Assembly (NCBI GenBank): GCA_963649145.1
Contig: CAVJGI010000044.1
Span: forward strand, 1 to 16,462
Direction: 5' to 3'
DNA length: 16,462 bases
From: SVKR01 sp963649145
Lineage (GTDB): Bacteria > Bacillota > Clostridia > Oscillospirales > Oscillospiraceae
In this document: positions 13,952-16,462 of the stretch, piece after piece
How positions within the stretch are numbered: the stretch's first letter is position 1
Layout: each line of letters opens with the position of its first letter
Notes under the pieces: model-generated
The model's input: the letters and a program-made list of their open reading frames with translations, nothing else
Database searches by the model: none
Told to the model about the DNA's origin: nothing
Made by a program: the position numbers and the translations under genes

Positions 13952-15172
13952 ATGAACCATATCGAACAAAGCTATGCCTTAGCGCGCGAACGCTACGCCG
14001 AGTTCGGCGTGGACACGGACCGCGCGCTGGAGCTGCTGCGCAAAACGCCGGTCTCCGCCCACTGCTGGCAGCTCGACGACCTGACCGGCTTTGAAAACTT
14101 CGGCTCCGTGCTCTCCGGCGGCATTCAGGCGACGGGAAGCTATCCCGGAAAGCCGAAGAGCGTGGAGGAATATTTCGAGCATTTAAACCGCTTTATCGCG
14201 CTTATCCCCGGCGCGCTGAAGATAGCGCTCCACGCGGTCTACCGCATCACGGACGAGGACGTGTCGCGCGACGCGCTCGCCCCGCGCCACTTCGCCGCTT
14301 GGGTGGACTATGCAAAGGAAAAGGGCGTCGGGCTGGACTTCAACCCCACCTATTTCTCCCACCCGATGGCGGATTCCGGCTTCACGCTGTCGAGCGAAGA
14401 CCCCGCGGTGCGCCGCTTCTGGATCGACCACGGAAAGGCGTGCCGGCGCATCGGCGAATACTTCGGCAAAGAGCTGGGGCAGGTCTGCGTCACGAACCAC
14501 TGGATCGGCGACGGCTCCAAGGATGTCCGCATCGACAAGCTCGGTCCCCGCGCGCGGCTGATGGAGTCGCTGGACGAAATTTTCGCCGAGCCCATCGACC
14601 GGCGCTATAACCTCGACTCCGTGGAGAGCAAGCTCGTCGGTCTCGGCGTCGAGAGCTACACCATCGGCTCCCACGAGTTTTACACGAACTACGCGATGAG
14701 CCGCGATAACTGCATCATCTGCCTCGACGCGGGACATTTCCACCCGACGGAGTGCATCTCGGACAAGCTTTCGAGCTATCTCTGCTTCGGCAAGGAGCTG
14801 ATGCTCCATGTCTCCCGCCCCGTCCGCTGGGACAGCGACCACGTGGTCATGTGGGACGACGAGACGAAGGCGATCATGCAGGAGATCGTGAAGTGCGACG
14901 CGCTGGAGCGCGTCCACATCGGCACGGACTATTTCGACGCCTCCATCGACCGCATCGCCGCCTCGGTCATCGGCGTGCGCAACGCGAAGAAGGCGCTGCT
15001 CTACGCCCTGCTCCAGCCGAATGAGCAGCTGATGGCGTATGAGCGCGAGATGGACTATACCCACCGCCTCGCCCTGCACGAGGAGGCGCGGACGCTCCCG
15101 GTCGGCAGCGTCTGGGATATGTTCTGCGAGACCGAAGGCGTCCCCGGCAGCACGTGGTTCCGCCGGAGCTGA
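13952..15172 (+). CDS. rhaA: L-rhamnose isomerase family aldose-ketose isomerase (likely L-lyxose isomerase here)
   Basis: This 406-aa metal-dependent TIM-barrel isomerase interconverts L-rhamnose and L-rhamnulose, and RhaA enzymes also act on L-lyxose/L-xylulose and other sugars. It follows E. coli RhaA along its length from memory: PVSAHCWQLDD (33-43), GGIQATGSYPGK (56-67), GLDFNPTYFSHP (127-138), VESKLVGLGVESYTIGS (224-240), CLDAGHFHPTE (257-267) and LHVSRPVRWDSDHV (285-298). Expected metal ligands Glu225, Asp259, His262, His286, Asp294 and Asp296 are all present. A GAGGAG site lies six bases before the ATG, 11 bases after the previous stop. The extended frame upstream overlaps that gene and is not used. 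No rhaB or rhaD homologue lies in the window, while L-xylulose kinase does. Confidence 0.93.
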   Translation: MNHIEQSYALARERYAEFGVDTDRALELLRKTPVSAHCWQLDDLTGFENFGSVLSGGIQATGSYPGKPKSVEEYFEHLNRFIALIPGALKIALHAVYRITDEDVSRDALAPRHFAAWVDYAKEKGVGLDFNPTYFSHPMADSGFTLSSEDPAVRRFWIDHGKACRRIGEYFGKELGQVCVTNHWIGDGSKDVRIDKLGPRARLMESLDEIFAEPIDRRYNLDSVESKLVGLGVESYTIGSHEFYTNYAMSRDNCIICLDAGHFHPTECISDKLSSYLCFGKELMLHVSRPVRWDSDHVVMWDDETKAIMQEIVKCDALERVHIGTDYFDASIDRIAASVIGVRNAKKALLYALLQPNEQLMAYEREMDYTHRLALHEEARTLPVGSVWDMFCETEGVPGSTWFRRS

Positions 15173-15184
15173 AAAATGAAATAA

Positions 15185-15211
15185 GCCGCGTCCTTCGGAA
15201 AAGGGCGCGGC
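15185..15211. promoter_or_regulatory. Intercistronic hairpin before the reductase gene
   Basis: GCCGCGTCCTT (15185-15195) pairs with AAGGGCGCGGC (15201-15211), 11 bp with one G-U, loop of five. It lies four bases before a possible ATG (15215), so it would cover any ribosome site for that start and favours the downstream ATG at 15233, which has GGAG at 15217-15220. It has no U tail, so it may be a processing or stability element. Confidence 0.55.
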
Positions 15212-15232
15212 GGGATGGAGTTAAAATTTTCT

Positions 15233-16195
15233 ATGGAGAAACGAATCCAAATTCCGGAGACGGACCTTGCGCTCAGCCCCATTGGGCTCGGCACCGCCGC
15301 CGCGGGCCTCAGCTGGGACGGCGCGGACGCCGACCGCATTTTTGACGCTTACGTCGACCTCGGCGGCAACGTCATCGACAGCGCGCGCGTCTATTCCGAC
15401 TGGGTCCCGCCGGAGATCGGCCGCAGTGAGCGCGTCATCGGCGACTGGCTGCGCCGCAGCGGAAAGCGCGACCGGGTCGTGCTCATCACGAAGGGCGGCC
15501 ACCCGAAATATACCTGCGAGACGGACGACCTCCACCTCGCGCGTATGACGCCGGCGGATATGCGCTACGACATCGAGCACTCCCTCCGCGCCCTCGGCAC
15601 GGACGTGATCGACGTCTATTTCTACCACCGCGACGACCCGAACCAGAGCGTCGAGACGCTCATCGAGACGATGGAGACCTTCCGCCGCGAGGGAAAGCTG
15701 CGCTATTACGGCTGCTCCAACTGGTCCGCCGCGCGCATCGCCGCCGCGGACGAGTACTGCCGCGAGAAGGGCTACCGCGGCTTCGTTGCGGATCAGGCGC
15801 TGCTCAATATGGGGCTGAAGTATATGAACGACCTCCCGGACGACACGCTGGAGTATATCCGCGGCGATCTTTTCGACTACCATGTCCAAAACCGCGGCAA
15901 CCTCGCCATGCCCTATATGGGCGTCGCGAGCGGATTTTTCCACAGCTTCGTTGCCCGCGGCGAGGACGCCGTGCGCAATAATCCGTACTACACGCCCGGC
16001 AACGTCCGCGGCGCGAAGCGCTGCATGGAGCTGATGGAAAAATACGGCGCCACGGTCTCTCAGGTCGTGCTCGGCTTTTTCCGCTGCCAGCCCTTCCCCT
16101 GCCTCCCGCTCTACGGCCCCAAAAACGCCGACCAGATCGCGGACGCGATGGGAACGCTGGACATCCCCTTCACAAAAGAAGACTTCGAGTTCTGA
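15233..16195 (+). CDS. Aldo/keto reductase
   Basis: This 320-aa NAD(P)H-dependent oxidoreductase has an (alpha/beta)8 barrel. With this start the catalytic tetrad is Asp49 (NVIDSARVY), Tyr54, Lys87 (ITKGG) and His132 (YFYHRDD). The family phrase GLGTAAAGLSW, the RYDIEHSLRALGTDVIDVY block (111-129) and YGCSNWSAA (about 168-176) are typical of the YghZ/Tas-like AKR group. It may reduce an aldehyde or keto sugar made in the pathway, or re-oxidise a sugar alcohol; the substrate is unknown. An alternative ATG 18 bases upstream (15215) adds six residues but sits right behind a hairpin and has no ribosome site. It is the last gene of the operon. Confidence 0.9.
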   Translation: MEKRIQIPETDLALSPIGLGTAAAGLSWDGADADRIFDAYVDLGGNVIDSARVYSDWVPPEIGRSERVIGDWLRRSGKRDRVVLITKGGHPKYTCETDDLHLARMTPADMRYDIEHSLRALGTDVIDVYFYHRDDPNQSVETLIETMETFRREGKLRYYGCSNWSAARIAAADEYCREKGYRGFVADQALLNMGLKYMNDLPDDTLEYIRGDLFDYHVQNRGNLAMPYMGVASGFFHSFVARGEDAVRNNPYYTPGNVRGAKRCMELMEKYGATVSQVVLGFFRCQPFPCLPLYGPKNADQIADAMGTLDIPFTKEDFEF

Positions 16196-16200
16196 AAAAC

Positions 16201-16233
16201 CGACCGGGACCCGCAGAGCGCGGGTCCCGGTCG
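16201..16233 (+). terminator. Terminator-like hairpin after the reductase gene
   Basis: CGACCGGGACCCGC (16201-16214) pairs perfectly with GCGGGTCCCGGTCG (16220-16233) around a five-base loop. It begins five bases past the stop codon. On the plus strand no T run follows; on the minus strand it would be followed by GTTTTTC. It probably marks the end of the rightward operon, possibly stopping traffic from both sides. Confidence 0.65.
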
Positions 16234-16260
16234 AGAGCATGGGAAAAGTTGATTCAGGCG

Positions 16261-16405
16261 CGAAGGCTCCAGTTTTGAAGGCCTCCCTGTGCAAGGCACC
16301 CCCAGTGCGCACACTGGGGGCGTGCACAGCAGAGGCTGTCAGCCGAAGGCTGACTGGAGGGTTGTAAGCTTCCGGAATATCCAAGCTTGGCGGTTTCGGA
16401 AGCTT
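16261..16405. repeat. Right intergenic palindromic repeat element
   Basis: This is non-coding and built of nested hairpins: CCCCCAGTG-CGCA-CACTGGGGG (16299-16320), GTCAGCC-GAA-GGCTGAC (16338-16354), and a perfect 16-bp dyad GGGTTGTAAGCTTCCG (16359-16374) with its complement at 16397-16412 around a 22-base loop that holds the palindrome CCAAGCTTGG (16381-16390). The same order, less perfect, is found at the left end on the opposite strand. It could extrude as a cruciform or fold in RNA. Confidence 0.75.
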
Positions 16406-16462
16406 ACAACCCCTTGTATAATACCCAACGAAGGAAAGGTTGGATAAAAGATGTATAATGAG
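16406..16462. repeat. Right copy of the 57-bp terminal inverted repeat
   Basis: This is the exact reverse complement of bases 1-57. It follows directly on the nested palindrome to its left and shares six bases with its outer arm. See the left copy for interpretation: a dispersed repeat in which the contig ends. Confidence 0.9.

Noticed and set aside
13952..15172. An ordinary L-rhamnose operon
   Set aside because: No rhamnulokinase, rhamnulose-1-phosphate aldolase, mutarotase or AraC-type RhaS/RhaR is in the window; the kinase and epimerases belong to the L-xylulose-5-phosphate route. Not excluded if those genes lie elsewhere.
16299..16354. CRISPR array or tRNA-like structure in the right-hand hairpins
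   Set aside because: There are only single, different stems, no regular repeat-spacer unit, and no cloverleaf or CCA end.
1..16462. Composite transposon or integrative element
   Set aside because: No transposase, integrase or resolvase, and no target-site duplication can be judged because the sequence ends inside the repeats.

Overview
The window reads as a GC-rich catabolic locus from an anaerobic, probably gut-dwelling member of the Bacillota (Oscillospirales/Clostridia-like). The grounds are the strong Gram-positive ribosome binding sites, a lipoprotein-type substrate-binding protein, high third-position GC, and intergenic palindromic repeats of the '...GAGGGGTTGTAAGCT...' type, which I associate with that group. 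It contains 14 protein genes in two divergent operons, no RNA genes and no transposase. The first and last 57 bases are exact inverted copies of each other and lie inside a dispersed repeat, so the window is probably a contig that ends where the repeat broke the assembly.

Layout. Positions 1-227 hold a repeat and the terminator of the leftward operon. Positions 228-3308 (minus strand) hold three tightly coupled genes read leftward: a UlaE-type L-ribulose/L-xylulose-5-phosphate 3-epimerase, a LyxK-type L-xylulose kinase and an AraD/UlaF-type L-ribulose-5-phosphate 4-epimerase. Positions 3309-3660 are a regulatory region with two divergent sigma-A-like promoters. Each has a LacI-family-like operator (variants of GGAAAACGTTTTCC) just downstream of its predicted start. 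Positions 3661-16195 (plus strand) hold a long operon: a HAD phosphatase, a five-gene Dpp/Opp-type ABC importer, a cytoplasmic alpha/beta-hydrolase, a two-domain VOC protein, two paralogous cupin-like proteins of unknown function, an L-rhamnose isomerase homologue and an aldo/keto reductase. Positions 16196-16462 hold a terminator-like hairpin and the second repeat copy.

How the genes fit together (inference). RhaA-family enzymes also interconvert L-lyxose and L-xylulose. With LyxK, UlaE and UlaF/AraD they give a complete route L-lyxose -> L-xylulose -> L-xylulose-5-P -> L-ribulose-5-P -> D-xylulose-5-P. No rhamnulokinase or rhamnulose-1-phosphate aldolase is present. The oligopeptide-type importer and the cytoplasmic esterase-like, VOC, cupin-like and reductase proteins suggest that a larger or decorated conjugate of an L-pentose (or related sugar) is taken up and dismantled inside the cell. 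That upstream part is the least explained and most interesting section.

Two genes, the HAD phosphatase and the first ABC ATPase, each carry a one-base shift in a short homopolymer that breaks an otherwise intact family-typical C-terminus. Either these are sequence errors or the genes are recently damaged.
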